Source: Salinisphaera shabanensis E1L3A
Lineage (GTDB): Bacteria; Pseudomonadota; Gammaproteobacteria; Nevskiales; Salinisphaeraceae
Length of the DNA: 64,000 nucleotides
Direction of reading: 5' to 3'
Assembly (NCBI RefSeq): GCF_000215955.2
Contig: NZ_AFNV02000014.1
Span: 1 to 64,000, forward strand
Positions 1-9,645 of the stretch are shown here, piece by piece. The position numbers and the translations under genes are program-made. Position 1 is the stretch's first letter. Every line of letters starts with the position of its first letter. Under the pieces are notes generated by a model that had not been told where the DNA came from, did not search any database, and saw nothing but the letters and a program-made list of their open reading frames with translations.

Positions 1-467
1 CTCAGGTACTCGATACTACCTGTGGCCTGGGCCGCGACAGCGCCACCCTCGCCGCGCTCGACTGTACCGTCACCTCGCTCGAACGCCACGATGTTTTATT
101 CGCGCTCTTGGACGACGCCCGGGCGCGCGCGCAAACCGCGCCGCCGGTATGGCTCGCCGCATGGCGTGATCTGATTCATGCCGATGCGTGCGACTGGCTG
201 GCCCAGGCGCCAGATCGTGTATTCGATATCATTTATATCGATCCGATGTTCGATGCACCCCGGCGCAAGGCACGCCCGCAAAAAGCGCTTGCGTGGATGC
301 ACGAACTGGTGGGCACAGATACCGATGTCGCGTCATTGCTGGAACGCGCCCGCGAGCGGGCAGCGCGCCAGGTGGTGGTCAAGCAACATGCCCGGGCCAC
401 GTCGATCGCCCGCCCGGACCGTCAGGTCGAAGGCAAGGCGATCCGCTTCGATATCTATCTGAGCTGA
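1..467 (+). CDS. rsmJ: 16S rRNA (guanine1516-N2)-methyltransferase RsmJ, 3' part
   Basis: Open from the left edge in frame 3, so the N-terminus lies outside the window; about 154 residues are present. It opens with a class I SAM-binding loop (LDTTCGLGRDSATLA), followed by an acidic second strand (SLERHD). A YIDPMF motif sits where RsmJ has YLDPMF, and the C-terminal part has VVVKQHA and KAIRFDIYLS, both close to the RsmJ tail. By family knowledge the enzyme transfers a methyl group from SAM to N2 of G1516 of 16S rRNA. The next gene is convergent and begins 14 bases after this stop. The family assignment is firm; only the missing N-terminus limits it. Confidence 0.9.
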   Translation, partial: QVLDTTCGLGRDSATLAALDCTVTSLERHDVLFALLDDARARAQTAPPVWLAAWRDLIHADACDWLAQAPDRVFDIIYIDPMFDAPRRKARPQKALAWMHELVGTDTDVASLLERARERAARQVVVKQHARATSIARPDRQVEGKAIRFDIYLS

Positions 468-481
468 ACCCGGCTGCCTAT

Positions 482-1006
482 TTATATCGCGGCGAGACCG
501 GCCAGAAAGCGCTTGTAATTCTCTACATAGTGGGCCGCGCCGCGACGCAGTTTCTGCGCGTCGTCATCGCTGAGTTCACGCTTCACGCGCCCCGGCACAC
601 CGATCACCATGCTGTTGTCCGGTATTTCCTTGCCTTCCGGCACGAGCGCCCCGGCGCCGATCAGACAGTTGCGCCCTATTTTCGCGCCGTTGAGTACGGT
701 CGCCTTGATGCCGATGAGGCTGTTGTCGCCGATCGTGCAGCCATGGAGCATGGCCTGGTGGCCAATCGTGCAATCGGCGCCGACAGTCAAGGGAAAGCCG
801 GGATCGGTATGCAGCACGCACCCGTCCTGCACGTTACTGCCACGCCCGATCGTGATCAGTTCCTGATCACCGCGCAACACGGCGTTGAACCAGATGCTGG
901 CATCGATTTCGAGCTTCACGTTACCCAGAACGGTGGCGTTCTCCGCGACGAAGAACTGCCCGGCGTCGGGCGTTTGCGGCGTGGTGGCGTTCAGTCGATA
1001 CAACAT
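482..1006 (-). CDS. gamma-carbonic anhydrase family protein (left-handed beta-helix hexapeptide protein)
   Basis: 174 residues, the usual size for YrdA/CaiE/PaaY-type proteins. Repeated hexapeptides (I-G-x-N/D-x-x) run through the middle and would form a left-handed beta helix. The three histidines that bind metal in gamma-carbonic anhydrases are present: one in VLHTDPG and two in [10 protein letters not shown]. Activity as a hydratase is therefore possible but not proven, since many members are uncharacterised acyltransferase-like trimers. It is the last gene of a minus-strand run (TPR lipoprotein, yoaA, tsaB, this gene), 27 bases after tsaB. The start ATG is preceded by a GGA-rich stretch (GGAGGAAAATC on the minus strand read as GGAAAATC), which supports it. 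Confidence 0.85.
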   Translation of the reverse strand: MLYRLNATTPQTPDAGQFFVAENATVLGNVKLEIDASIWFNAVLRGDQELITIGRGSNVQDGCVLHTDPGFPLTVGADCTIGHQAMLHGCTIGDNSLIGIKATVLNGAKIGRNCLIGAGALVPEGKEIPDNSMVIGVPGRVKRELSDDDAQKLRRGAAHYVENYKRFLAGLAAI

Positions 1007-1033
1007 GATTTTCCTCCGATTTCGGTTTTATAG

Positions 1034-1723
1034 CTAACGCGAGCCGCCCGGCTTGCGGGCGACGTCGTCGCGCACATACACCGGCAGCGCCTGCGATGCG
1101 GGCAAACCCTCGCCATGGCGCAATGCCGGCACCGCCAAGCGTGCAATATCGAGCGCGTGCGGCCAATGCTCGCTCGGCGTTAGTGCTTCGGGCGCCAGAC
1201 TGCGCTCGGTGGCGACCACGCCCCAGCCGTTGCCAGCACGGGTGTATTCGTTGGCCGTCTCTATCTCGAGCATCTCCGGTCGGATGACGCGTTCGTCGCC
1301 CAGCGGCCGCGGCGTAGCACCGTCACCGCGCACGTAGTCGGCGGTATAGATTTCGCCCATGCGGGCGTCCTGAACCACGCGCACGCGATTCACGTGCTCG
1401 TCGTTGTGCAGACACCGCGCGGCGAGTGCCGCAAGCGTGGAAACCGGTACGACGGGTCGATCCACACCGGCTGCAAGACCCTGAATGAGACCGGCGGCAA
1501 TACGCAGGCCGGTGAACGCGCCCGGCCCGCGCGCGAAAGCAAAACCGTCGAGATCGGCGAGCGTGAGTTCGGCCCGTTCGAGCAGTTCCGCAGCGAGCGG
1601 TAACAATCGACGCGCATGGGCCTGCGGCGCGATTTCGAAGTGCTCGACCTCGTAGCCACGTACACAGTCCACCACGGCCACGGATAGCGCTTCGGTCGAC
1701 GCGTCCAGCGCAAGTAACTTCAT
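1034..1723 (-). CDS. tsaB: tRNA N6-threonylcarbamoyladenosine biosynthesis protein TsaB
   Basis: 229 residues, typical of TsaB. The ASKHA-fold N-terminus (LLALDASTEALSVAV) and the following FARGPGAFTGLRIA segment are diagnostic. By family knowledge TsaB forms a complex with TsaD and TsaE that transfers the threonylcarbamoyl group to A37 of ANN-decoding tRNAs; TsaB is the scaffold paralogue and not the catalytic subunit. Its ATG overlaps the stop of yoaA as ATGA, so the two are likely translationally coupled. A yoaA-tsaB pairing is common in gammaproteobacteria. No oddities seen. Confidence 0.93.
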   Translation of the reverse strand: MKLLALDASTEALSVAVVDCVRGYEVEHFEIAPQAHARRLLPLAAELLERAELTLADLDGFAFARGPGAFTGLRIAAGLIQGLAAGVDRPVVPVSTLAALAARCLHNDEHVNRVRVVQDARMGEIYTADYVRGDGATPRPLGDERVIRPEMLEIETANEYTRAGNGWGVVATERSLAPEALTPSEHWPHALDIARLAVPALRHGEGLPASQALPVYVRDDVARKPGGSR

Positions 1724-3627
1724 GCGGGCGCCAGGCTGTCGAGAAATTCGCAGGCCACGGCCTGATCGCGAGTGATGGGCATAGGCGGCAGGCTCGCACG
1801 GATAGCCCCGCCGTAACGCGCCGTGAACAGCCGCGGATCACAAATCGCCAGCACGCCGCGATCGGCAGCATCGCGAATCAAACGTCCAACGCCCTGTTTG
1901 AGGGTGATGATGGCCTGGGGCAGCTGATAGTCCATGAACGGGTTTTCCCCGGCCTCTTTCATCGCCGTGAAACGCGCGGCAAGCACGGGGTCGGCCGGCG
2001 ACGCGAACGGCAACCGGTCGATGATGACCAGCCGTAGCGCCTGACCGCGTACGTCCACACCTTCCCAGAAACTGCTGGTGGCCACCAGCACGGCGCCGTC
2101 GTCCTGGCGAAAATCGGCAAGCAGATCGGCGCGCGGCGCGCTGCCTTGCATAAGCACCTCGATACCAGCCGCAGCCAGTGCCTCGCCGTAGCGCGCGACT
2201 GCACGATAACTGGTGCATAGCACAAACGTGCCGCCGCCGGACGCTTCGATCAACGACAGCGCCTGAGACACCACCGCGTCATCGAAATCCGGCGTGTTCG
2301 GCGCCGGCATGGTACGCGGCGCATAGAGCATGGCGTTTTGTTCATAGTCGAACGGGCTGGGCAGCACCTGCTGGGTCACATCCGTGAGCCCCAGTCGACG
2401 ACAGAAGTAATTCAGGTCGTTCTTCACCGCCAGCGTCGCGGAGGTAAAGATCCAGGCACCGGGATAGGCTTCGATCGCGCGCGAAAACGGCGTGGCCACG
2501 TCCAATGGGGTGCTGTGCCAAATCCAGGCACTACCCCGTTTTTCGAGCCAGCTGATGCGATCGGCATCGCTCGCACTGACCGTGGTCAGCGCGGCTTCCA
2601 GTTCGCCACAGCGGCGGGACAGCGCTTTCATCCGATCGCTGCGCGTGGCCACGGGTTCCAGGCCGGTCTTGAGCGCGATCAGCCCGGCCGCCAGATCGTC
2701 GCGCGCTGCCCGGCGTACATCTGTTTCCAGTTCTTCCCAACTCCGGTTGCCGGGCGCGTCGCCCAGCGCATCGGCAAATCGCCGCTCGGCGTTGCCGACA
2801 TCCTTGAGCTTGGCTTTCAGACCCGGCATGTCACCGCCGAGCGTGTCCAGTTCCGCGAGACCATCGCGTACCAGATCTTTAAGCTGGCGCGCCGAGAGTG
2901 CCTGGCCAAAGAACCGGCCGGCAATATCGGGCAGGCGGTGGGCTTCGTCGAGCACAATCGCATCGGCGCCGGGCAATACTTCGCCGAACCCGGATTCTCG
3001 CAGGGTCAGATCCGCGAACAGCAGATAGTGGTTGACGATTACCAGGTCCGCCGCCTGGGCCTCGCGGCGCGCGTGTACGACCCAGCACTGGTCGAACAAC
3101 GGGCATTCCTGGCCGAGGCAGTTGTCCGTGGTCGAGGTGATGCGCGGCCAGAGCGCGTCGCCGTCGCCGAGATCGCCGAATTCGCCCAGGTCGCCCGTCG
3201 TGGTACGGGCCGCCCAATCACGCACCGCGCGGATCTTGGGCGCAAGATAGAGATCGCCGCTGGCCTCGGTAAGATTGAGCCGGTGCAGGCACAAATAATT
3301 CGCACGCCCCTTGAGCACCGTGGCATGCACCGAGCGCCCGAGCACCGTCTGCGCCAGCGGTACATCCTTATCGTCGAGCTGGCTTTGCAGATAGCGTGTC
3401 GCGGTCGAAACGATAATCTTGCGCTGCGAAGCCAGTGCGGGCAGCAAATAGGCCAGCGTTTTGCCGGTGCCCGTGCCCGCCTCGACAACGAGCCGTTCGC
3501 CTGCATCGATGGCACGTGCGACCGCTGCCGCCATCTCGGCCTGCCCGGCGCGAGCCGCGTAGCCTGGCAAGGCACGCGAGAGCGCGTCATCGTCGGTGAA
3601 AAGCGCGGCGCCGGCCGCAGCACTCAT
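1720..3627 (-). CDS. yoaA: ATP-dependent DNA helicase YoaA (DinG/XPD family)
   Basis: 635 residues. Walker A GTGTGKT lies at residues 51-57 and the DEAH box (VLDEAH) at about 227-230. Four cysteines at about 113, 170, 175 and 181 (CLGQECPLFDQC) form the XPD-type [4Fe-4S] cluster. Helicase motifs V-VI appear near the C-terminus (SSFWEGVDV, QGVGRLIR). In E. coli YoaA is a 5'-3' helicase that works with the HolC clamp-loader subunit in damage tolerance; the same role is inferred here. Both ends overlap neighbours as ATGA: the start with the stop of the TPR lipoprotein and the stop with the start of tsaB. This indicates one mRNA. Confidence 0.92.
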   Translation of the reverse strand: MSAAAGAALFTDDDALSRALPGYAARAGQAEMAAAVARAIDAGERLVVEAGTGTGKTLAYLLPALASQRKIIVSTATRYLQSQLDDKDVPLAQTVLGRSVHATVLKGRANYLCLHRLNLTEASGDLYLAPKIRAVRDWAARTTTGDLGEFGDLGDGDALWPRITSTTDNCLGQECPLFDQCWVVHARREAQAADLVIVNHYLLFADLTLRESGFGEVLPGADAIVLDEAHRLPDIAGRFFGQALSARQLKDLVRDGLAELDTLGGDMPGLKAKLKDVGNAERRFADALGDAPGNRSWEELETDVRRAARDDLAAGLIALKTGLEPVATRSDRMKALSRRCGELEAALTTVSASDADRISWLEKRGSAWIWHSTPLDVATPFSRAIEAYPGAWIFTSATLAVKNDLNYFCRRLGLTDVTQQVLPSPFDYEQNAMLYAPRTMPAPNTPDFDDAVVSQALSLIEASGGGTFVLCTSYRAVARYGEALAAAGIEVLMQGSAPRADLLADFRQDDGAVLVATSSFWEGVDVRGQALRLVIIDRLPFASPADPVLAARFTAMKEAGENPFMDYQLPQAIITLKQGVGRLIRDAADRGVLAICDPRLFTARYGGAIRASLPPMPITRDQAVACEFLDSLAPA

Positions 3628-4166
3628 CGCATGAGCTGCTGGCTGGCGCTGCGATAGCTGCTGGCGCGCTGCATGGCTTCATCGGCGCCGCTGCGATCGC
3701 CACCGACACGACGCGCTTCGGCAATCAAGCGCCAGTTGTCGGCGCGTACGAACGGATTGTCCCCGGCGACGCTATTGGATTTACGCGCCATCGCCTCGGC
3801 CTGGCCGCCCTGGCCCTGGGCGAGTTTCACGCTGGCCAGGCGCTGATAGACAAACGCGTTACGCGGTTCCAGATCGAGCGCACGCTCCAGCGTGGCCGCG
3901 GCCATATCCATGTTGCCGTTGCGCGCGAGCGTATCGGCACGCCCGAGCAGCGATAATACCGCCGGGCTGCTGGCTTCCTGTGCAGAGCGCGGCGGCATGA
4001 CCTCGGGCTCGCTCGGCCGCTCCGGCACACGTTCTGGCTCGGGTGTACGCCCGGGCGACGGAATCGTGGGCGAGGCCGGGCCTTGTGGCGGCGGAAAGCT
4101 GGTGCGTTGGTTCGTGGCACAGCCCGCCAGAGCGACTAGCACCACAAGTGCTGCGATTCGTTGCAT
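3624..4166 (-). CDS. TPR-containing outer-membrane or periplasmic lipoprotein
   Basis: 180 residues with a clear lipoprotein signal peptide: MQRIAALVVLVALAGC, lipobox LAGC with Cys16. A Pro/Glu/Ser-rich linker follows (about residues 20-65). The C-terminal half carries tetratricopeptide-like helices (LGRADTLARNGNMDMAAATLERALDLEPRN and the next repeat). Such proteins act as protein-protein scaffolds in the cell envelope; the partner here is unknown. It is the first gene of the run that continues with yoaA, sharing an ATGA overlap. PBP1b lies just upstream on the same strand, so an envelope role (for instance with the PBP1b complex) is possible but is only inference from position. Confidence 0.8.
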   Translation of the reverse strand: MQRIAALVVLVALAGCATNQRTSFPPPQGPASPTIPSPGRTPEPERVPERPSEPEVMPPRSAQEASSPAVLSLLGRADTLARNGNMDMAAATLERALDLEPRNAFVYQRLASVKLAQGQGGQAEAMARKSNSVAGDNPFVRADNWRLIAEARRVGGDRSGADEAMQRASSYRSASQQLMR

Positions 4167-4273
4167 GATCCCAAACCTCTACTCAGATGGCAGCGTCGAT
4201 CTGCTGGGGGTAACGACCGCAACCTTTGCGCTGACATCGTCAGGTGCTTGAACGCGAGCGACCGATGACGCGA

Positions 4274-6697
4274 TCAGCCGAACAAGCGCTGTAGCCAGTT
4301 ACCCTCTTCCTGTTCTTCTTGCCGCTGTTGCGGCTGCTCACGACGATAGCGATTTTCGCGCATGATATCGCTATCGCAATCCGAAAGCCCGTCCGGCACA
4401 TAGCCGCGCACGAACGGCACTGGCGTAGTGCCGCTACAGCCGCCGTAATCATTGCCGGACGCGCCGTTGGGGTCGAACCGTAGGCGCAGCGGAACTTCCA
4501 CTACGTCCTCGGGCGGCACGTTCATCAAGCCGCGCGGGTCGATATCGGCCATGATACCGGCCCACAGCTGCAACGCACCCGTCGCCCCGGTGAGCTGTGC
4601 GGGTTTGTTGTCGTCGCGACCGACCCATACCACCGCCAGTCGGTTGGCCGCGAACCCGGCGAACCAGCTGTCGCGTAGATCGTCCGTAGTACCGGTCTTG
4701 CCAGCCACATTGATCGAGCGATCGAGGGTTCTGTACATCGTCGAACCGGTGCCGTAGCGCGCCACGCGCTGCAGTATCCAGTTGGTCAGATAGACCGGCG
4801 ATTCATCCACCGCGCGGCGAATCTTGAGCGGGTAGCGCGACAACGGCTCACCTTCGCGCGTGGTGACATCGCGAATGGCGAGCAAGGGCGTGTAATAGCC
4901 GCCGGCCGCAAGCGTGTTATAGATTTGTGCGACCTGCATGGGCGCCATATCCACGGCCCCGAGTGCCAATGACGGCACGGACAATGGATCGCCGTTGTAG
5001 CCAAGCTCTTTGAGCGTATCGATAACGTCGGGAATACCGACATCAAGCGCGAGACGTGCGGTCGACAGGTTATAGCTGTGGGTGAGCGCATAGTGCAGCG
5101 GCACTTCGCTGCCGTGCGTACTCTTGGAGTAATTCTGCGGCCGCCAGGTATCGCCGTTCGCCAGTTTGACCGATAGCGCACTGTCGTCGAGCGGCGTGAT
5201 CAGATTGTATTTCGACGGCTCGGCGAGTGCGGTGAGATAAACCACCGGCTTCATCAGAGAACCGATCGGCCGACGTGCATCGAGCGCACGGTTGAAGCCG
5301 GCGAAACCGGCATCGCGACCGCCCACCAGCGCCAGTACGCGCCCGCCTTCGACGCTGGTAACCACGGCCGAGGCTTGCAGGCTGTCGCGCTCAATACCGC
5401 GTGCCGCTTCGACCTTGTCGAGCCCGTCCGAGACCCGTTTTTCAGCGGCGGCCTGGACCTCGGGATCGAGCGTGGTGAAGATGCGCAGGCCTTCTTCGGT
5501 CAGGTCGGCGTCCTTGTACTGGCCCAGCAGTTGGCGACGCACCAGATCGATGAAGGCCGGATACTGGCTGGTACTGCGCACCGTGCGTGCGGTTACACCC
5601 AGATCAGCCTTCTTGGCTTCACGCCAGCTGTCTTCTTCCAGAAAACCGGCGCTGTGAAACATGTCCAGCACCAGGTTTCGGCGGCGCAGAGCGCGCTCCG
5701 GATTACGGCGGGGATCGTAGTAGCTCGGGCCCTTGACCATGGCCACCAGCAACGCGATCTCCTGGGGCTGCAGCTCTTCGAGGGGCTTCTGGAAATAGAA
5801 ATAGCTCGCCAGACCGAAGCCGTGAATCGCGCGGCCGCCATCCTGGCCGAGATAGACCTCGTTGAGATAGGCCTCGAGAATTTCCGGCTTGGAATAATGC
5901 GCATCGAGCAGGATCGCCATGAGCGCTTCCTTGGCCTTGCGCACCAGCGTCTGCTGATTGTTCAGATAGAAGTTCTTGACCAGCTGCTGGGTAATGGTGG
6001 AGCCGCCCTGGACCACACCGCCCGCGCGCAGGTTCGCGACCGCCGCACGCAGAATCGATTTCGGCGATACACCCCAGTGATTCATGAAATCCCGGTCTTC
6101 GACCGTGATCAGGCCGGCGGGCAACATCGGCGGCACATCGCCAAGCTTGACCAGAATCCGGTCTTCACCCTGCTTGGGGTAGATACTGCCGATCATGAGC
6201 GGGTCGAGCCGGATCAACGCCAGATCACCCTGTTTGTCGAGCGCGGAGAGCGAACTCACGCCGGTACTGTCGAAATTCAGCCGGATTTCGCGGGACGCCT
6301 GCTGTCCGTCCCAGAAATGAAACGCCCGGGTATGAATATCCAGCCGGCTAACGCTGCTGCGATACGTGCCCGACCGCGACAGGCTGGAACTGGCCCGATA
6401 GCCCTGGCGATCGAGCCGCGAGACGATCTCGCTGCGTGATAGGTCGAGGCCGGAATAGAGTTCGAGCGGGCTCGCATACACCTTGGCCGGTAACGTCCAG
6501 CGTGTGCCTTCGAACTGGGCACGAACCGCGCCGTCCAGATAGACCATGTAGCCGGCCAGTACCGCAGCCGCCATACAGCCCAGCAAGAACACATATGGCA
6601 GAAGACGTCGGAAGAACCCACGCTTCGCTTTCGTGCGCGTCGGTTTGCGCGCCTTGCGCTTGGGTGCAGCTCGAGTGGGTCGCTTTTTCTGGGCCAA
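4274..6697 (-). CDS. mrcB: penicillin-binding protein 1B, bifunctional transglycosylase/transpeptidase
   Basis: 807 residues, normal for PBP1b. A basic cytoplasmic tail is followed by one membrane segment (about 32-53) and a UB2H-like region. The GT51 glycosyltransferase motif EDRDF is at 200-204 and GGSTITQQ at about 231-238. The transpeptidase carries SLMK (active Ser480), SYN at 541-543 and KTGTT at 667-671. It polymerises and crosslinks peptidoglycan on the outer face of the inner membrane. The reading frame starts at TTG with a weak GCGGAA ahead of it. The C-terminal tail is Gln/Glu/Arg rich. It stands apart from its neighbours by about 105 bases on each side. Confidence 0.94.
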   Translation of the reverse strand: MAQKKRPTRAAPKRKARKPTRTKAKRGFFRRLLPYVFLLGCMAAAVLAGYMVYLDGAVRAQFEGTRWTLPAKVYASPLELYSGLDLSRSEIVSRLDRQGYRASSSLSRSGTYRSSVSRLDIHTRAFHFWDGQQASREIRLNFDSTGVSSLSALDKQGDLALIRLDPLMIGSIYPKQGEDRILVKLGDVPPMLPAGLITVEDRDFMNHWGVSPKSILRAAVANLRAGGVVQGGSTITQQLVKNFYLNNQQTLVRKAKEALMAILLDAHYSKPEILEAYLNEVYLGQDGGRAIHGFGLASYFYFQKPLEELQPQEIALLVAMVKGPSYYDPRRNPERALRRRNLVLDMFHSAGFLEEDSWREAKKADLGVTARTVRSTSQYPAFIDLVRRQLLGQYKDADLTEEGLRIFTTLDPEVQAAAEKRVSDGLDKVEAARGIERDSLQASAVVTSVEGGRVLALVGGRDAGFAGFNRALDARRPIGSLMKPVVYLTALAEPSKYNLITPLDDSALSVKLANGDTWRPQNYSKSTHGSEVPLHYALTHSYNLSTARLALDVGIPDVIDTLKELGYNGDPLSVPSLALGAVDMAPMQVAQIYNTLAAGGYYTPLLAIRDVTTREGEPLSRYPLKIRRAVDESPVYLTNWILQRVARYGTGSTMYRTLDRSINVAGKTGTTDDLRDSWFAGFAANRLAVVWVGRDDNKPAQLTGATGALQLWAGIMADIDPRGLMNVPPEDVVEVPLRLRFDPNGASGNDYGGCSGTTPVPFVRGYVPDGLSDCDSDIMRENRYRREQPQQRQEEQEEGNWLQRLFG

Positions 6698-6801
6698 TTC
6701 CGCTATCCGCGCCAGTCAGGGACGCCGATAGTACCAAAGCTCAGCGCGAGTTTTGTGCGCCGCACCGACCGACGGTACGACACGGCAGCCAGGCAGTCGA
6801 T

Positions 6802-7539
6802 TCAATCGCCGCGCCGACGCGCCGCACCCTCGTTGATTTCTTTTTCCATGGCCTCGAGCCCGATGTGGCGCACGTCCTTGCCTTCCACGAAATACACCAC
6901 GTACTCGCTGATATTCGTGGAGTGATCGCCTATACGCTCCAATGCCTTCACCGCCCAGAGCACGTCAAGCATATGTCGTATGGTGCGCGGGTCTTCCATC
7001 ATGTAAGTGATGCACTGGCGTACGATGCCCTCATACTCGCGATCGACATCCTCGTCCTGCTGGGCGACACGCAGCGCCGCTTCCGAATCCAGGCGGGCAA
7101 AGGCGTCAAGCGCGTCGCGCAGCATCTCGCGCACGTGCCGGCCCAGCATTTCGATCTGGTAGAACGCGCTCTTCGGGCGGTCGTAGCTGGCGAGATGCGT
7201 GGACATACGGCCGATCTTTTCGGCTTCGTCACCGATACGCTCGAGATCGGTAATGGTCTTGGCCACGGCAATGATCAGGCGCAAATCGCCAGCCTGGGGC
7301 GCACGTCGAGCGAGAATGCGCGTGCATTCCTCGTCGATCTCGACTTCCATGCGATTGACTTCGGTATCGCCTTGGACCACCTCTTCGCCGAGCGCGCCCT
7401 CGCCGGTGATCAGCGCGCGCACCGCGTCCGCGATCTGCTGCTCGACCAGACCGCCCATGGCGAGTACAAGTTCTCGCACATCCTCCAGATCGGCATCGAA
7501 CTGCTTCGAAGTATGTTTTTCCAGCCCGACTTTATCCAT
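6802..7539 (-). CDS. phoU: phosphate transport system regulator PhoU
   Basis: 245 residues with the PhoU helical-bundle signature: two repeats containing the acidic metal-binding motifs (ERIGDEAEKI and ERIGDHSTNI). PhoU links the Pst transporter to the PhoR kinase and keeps the Pho regulon off when phosphate is plentiful. It is the last gene of pstS-pstC-pstA-pstB-phoU, starting 26 bases after pstB, as in E. coli and Pseudomonas. The assignment is firm. Confidence 0.96.
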   Translation of the reverse strand: MDKVGLEKHTSKQFDADLEDVRELVLAMGGLVEQQIADAVRALITGEGALGEEVVQGDTEVNRMEVEIDEECTRILARRAPQAGDLRLIIAVAKTITDLERIGDEAEKIGRMSTHLASYDRPKSAFYQIEMLGRHVREMLRDALDAFARLDSEAALRVAQQDEDVDREYEGIVRQCITYMMEDPRTIRHMLDVLWAVKALERIGDHSTNISEYVVYFVEGKDVRHIGLEAMEKEINEGAARRRGD

Positions 7540-7565
7540 AACGCTCTCCTGCCGGCCGTTGCCGT

Positions 7566-8399
7566 TCAGCCGTATCGGCCGGTGATGTAGTCCTCGGTCT
7601 TCTTCTCGCGCGGATGCGTGAACAACGAGTCGGTATCCGAGTATTCGACGATATTGCCGAGATGGAAGAAGGCCGTATAGCCCGCCACACGCGCTGCCTG
7701 CTGCAGGTTGTGGGTAACGATCACGATGGTGTAGTTCTCTTTGAGCTCATCGATAAGCTGTTCGACCGTGGCGGTGGCGACCGGATCGAGCGCCGAACAG
7801 GGCTCGTCCATCAGCAGCACCGACGGGCTCACCGCGATCGCGCGCGCGATACACAGGCGCTGCTGCTGACCACCGGAAAGCGACAGACCAGGCATCTGCA
7901 ACCGATCCTTGACCTCTTCCCACAAGCCCGCGCGCTTGAGCGAATGCTCCACCAGGTCTTCCATATCGGTGCGTTTGCGCACCTGACCGAGAATCTTGGG
8001 CGCGTAGGCAATATTATCGTAGATGCTTTTCGGAAACGGATTGGGCTTCTGGAACACCATGCCGATATGCGAGCGCAGCTCGACGACATCGACCTCCGGC
8101 GCATAGATGTTCTGGTTTTCGAACTCGACTTCACCTTTGATGCGCACATCCGGAATCAGATCGTTCATGCGGTTGAGACACCGCAGGAACGTCGATTTGC
8201 CGCAGCCGGAGGGGCCGATCAGCGCCGTGACTTCGTTTTCTGCCACATCCATCGATACGCCGTGTAGCGCCTGCTTCTCGCCATACCAGACCTCGAGGTC
8301 ACGGACCTTCATCTTCGTCTTCTGATTCACTCGCGGGCGCTCCGTGGTCGGCACTCGTACCACCTGGGTACTGTCGCCGGTCAAATCTCGTGTACGCAT
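7566..8399 (-). CDS. pstB: phosphate ABC transporter ATP-binding protein PstB
   Basis: 277 residues from the chosen ATG. Walker A GPSGCGKS is at about 62-69, the signature LSGGQQQR and Walker B LLMDEP follow, and the family's [11 protein letters not shown] segment is present. PstB hydrolyses ATP to drive phosphate import through PstC/PstA. The frame stays open 36 bases further upstream to a TTG at 8435, but the ATG at 8399 has GGAG about eight bases ahead and gives a more usual length. Even so, the first 25 residues are a family-atypical extension. It belongs to the pst operon. Confidence 0.96.
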   Translation of the reverse strand: MRTRDLTGDSTQVVRVPTTERPRVNQKTKMKVRDLEVWYGEKQALHGVSMDVAENEVTALIGPSGCGKSTFLRCLNRMNDLIPDVRIKGEVEFENQNIYAPEVDVVELRSHIGMVFQKPNPFPKSIYDNIAYAPKILGQVRKRTDMEDLVEHSLKRAGLWEEVKDRLQMPGLSLSGGQQQRLCIARAIAVSPSVLLMDEPCSALDPVATATVEQLIDELKENYTIVIVTHNLQQAARVAGYTAFFHLGNIVEYSDTDSLFTHPREKKTEDYITGRYG

Positions 8400-8455
8400 C
8401 CTAAGTCTCCGCCCAAGAAAAGGGAAAATTTTCAAACCGTTGAGTCGGCGCCCGC

Positions 8456-9625
8456 CTACCAGCGGCGCTCGAACCGATTACGCAGAATGACCGCCGTGGC
8501 ATTGAGCGTGATCAACAGCGACAACAGCACCAGAATGCCGGCCGCGGTAAGACTCACATAGGCGCCTTCCGGCATGCCCGACCAGGTAAATATCTGGGCC
8601 GGCAGGACCGTTGCCGCCTCGGTCATGCTTGTTGGCGCATCCGGGATATACGCGATCATGCCGATCAGCAGCAGCGGCGCGGTCTCGCCCATGGCCTGTG
8701 CGATGCCGATGATCGTGCCGGTGAGAATGCCCGGCAGCGACAGCGGCAGGACATGATCGCGAATCGCCTGCCAACGCGAGGCACCCACCGCCTGCGCGCC
8801 CTGGCGGATATTCTGTGGCACTGCCTTGAGCGCGGCGCGCGTACTGATGATGATCACCGGCAGCGTCATCAGCGATAGCGTCAAGCCGCCCGCCAGCGCC
8901 GAGGAACGCGGCACGCCGAAAAAGTTGATGAAAATCGCAAGACCCAGCAAACCGAACAGAATCGACGGCACGGCTGCCAGGTTGTTGATATTGATCTCGA
9001 TGCCCTGGGTAAAGCGGTTATCCGGCGCAAACTCCTCAAGATAGATCGCCGTCGCAACACCGATCGGGAAACTCACGAGCAGCACGACGATCATGACGTA
9101 GAACGAGCCAACGAAAGCCGACCACAGCCCGGCGTTGGACGGGATCTTGGAGTCGCCGGAAAAGAACAAGCCGGAATTGAAGCCATAACTTACGCGCCCT
9201 TCCGAATCGAGGCGGTCGAGTGTGGCCTTGAGTTCCGGATCGAGGCGATCGCTATAGCCTTTGCGGTACTGGTCGACATGCGCGGTGGCGGTCAGCCAGC
9301 GTGTCTCGGTCGTACCCATGAGCTCGGGGTTGGCATCGACCCGACGCGGAATGGTGCGATAGAACGCCCGCGAAATCAGCGGCGATACCTCTTCGCGTAC
9401 CGATTCGTTGGTGAACTTGACCGTGTCTTCGTTGTAGGTGACTTCGACCTCGATCTCGGTCTGCACGAACGCCGAATAGCCCTGGCGAATCATGTCAGTG
9501 AAGAACAGCACGAGAAACGCCATGGCCAACACCAGCGCGCCGATGCAATAGGCCTTGAAGCGTTTTTCCGCACGGTAGCGTTTCTTGAGCTGGCGCGAAG
9601 GCGACAGCGTAATGCCTTGACTCAT
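8456..9625 (-). CDS. pstA: phosphate ABC transporter permease PstA
   Basis: 389 residues. An N-terminal membrane helix (about 28-48) is followed by about 130 residues of predicted periplasmic sequence, then five further membrane segments. The ABC permease loop EAAxxLGAS-like motif is seen as [13 protein letters not shown]. The enlarged first periplasmic loop resembles the long PstA of pseudomonads rather than the shorter E. coli form. It pairs with PstC to form the phosphate channel. The gene lies 20 bases after pstC, inside the pst operon. Confidence 0.94.
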   Translation of the reverse strand: MSQGITLSPSRQLKKRYRAEKRFKAYCIGALVLAMAFLVLFFTDMIRQGYSAFVQTEIEVEVTYNEDTVKFTNESVREEVSPLISRAFYRTIPRRVDANPELMGTTETRWLTATAHVDQYRKGYSDRLDPELKATLDRLDSEGRVSYGFNSGLFFSGDSKIPSNAGLWSAFVGSFYVMIVVLLVSFPIGVATAIYLEEFAPDNRFTQGIEININNLAAVPSILFGLLGLAIFINFFGVPRSSALAGGLTLSLMTLPVIIISTRAALKAVPQNIRQGAQAVGASRWQAIRDHVLPLSLPGILTGTIIGIAQAMGETAPLLLIGMIAYIPDAPTSMTEAATVLPAQIFTWSGMPEGAYVSLTAAGILVLLSLLITLNATAVILRNRFERRW

Positions 9626-9645
9626 AATCGAATGCCCTTTGAGCG

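Noticed and set aside
2338-3657. 439-codon open frame opposite yoaA
   Set aside because: Antisense shadow of a helicase gene with all motifs intact.
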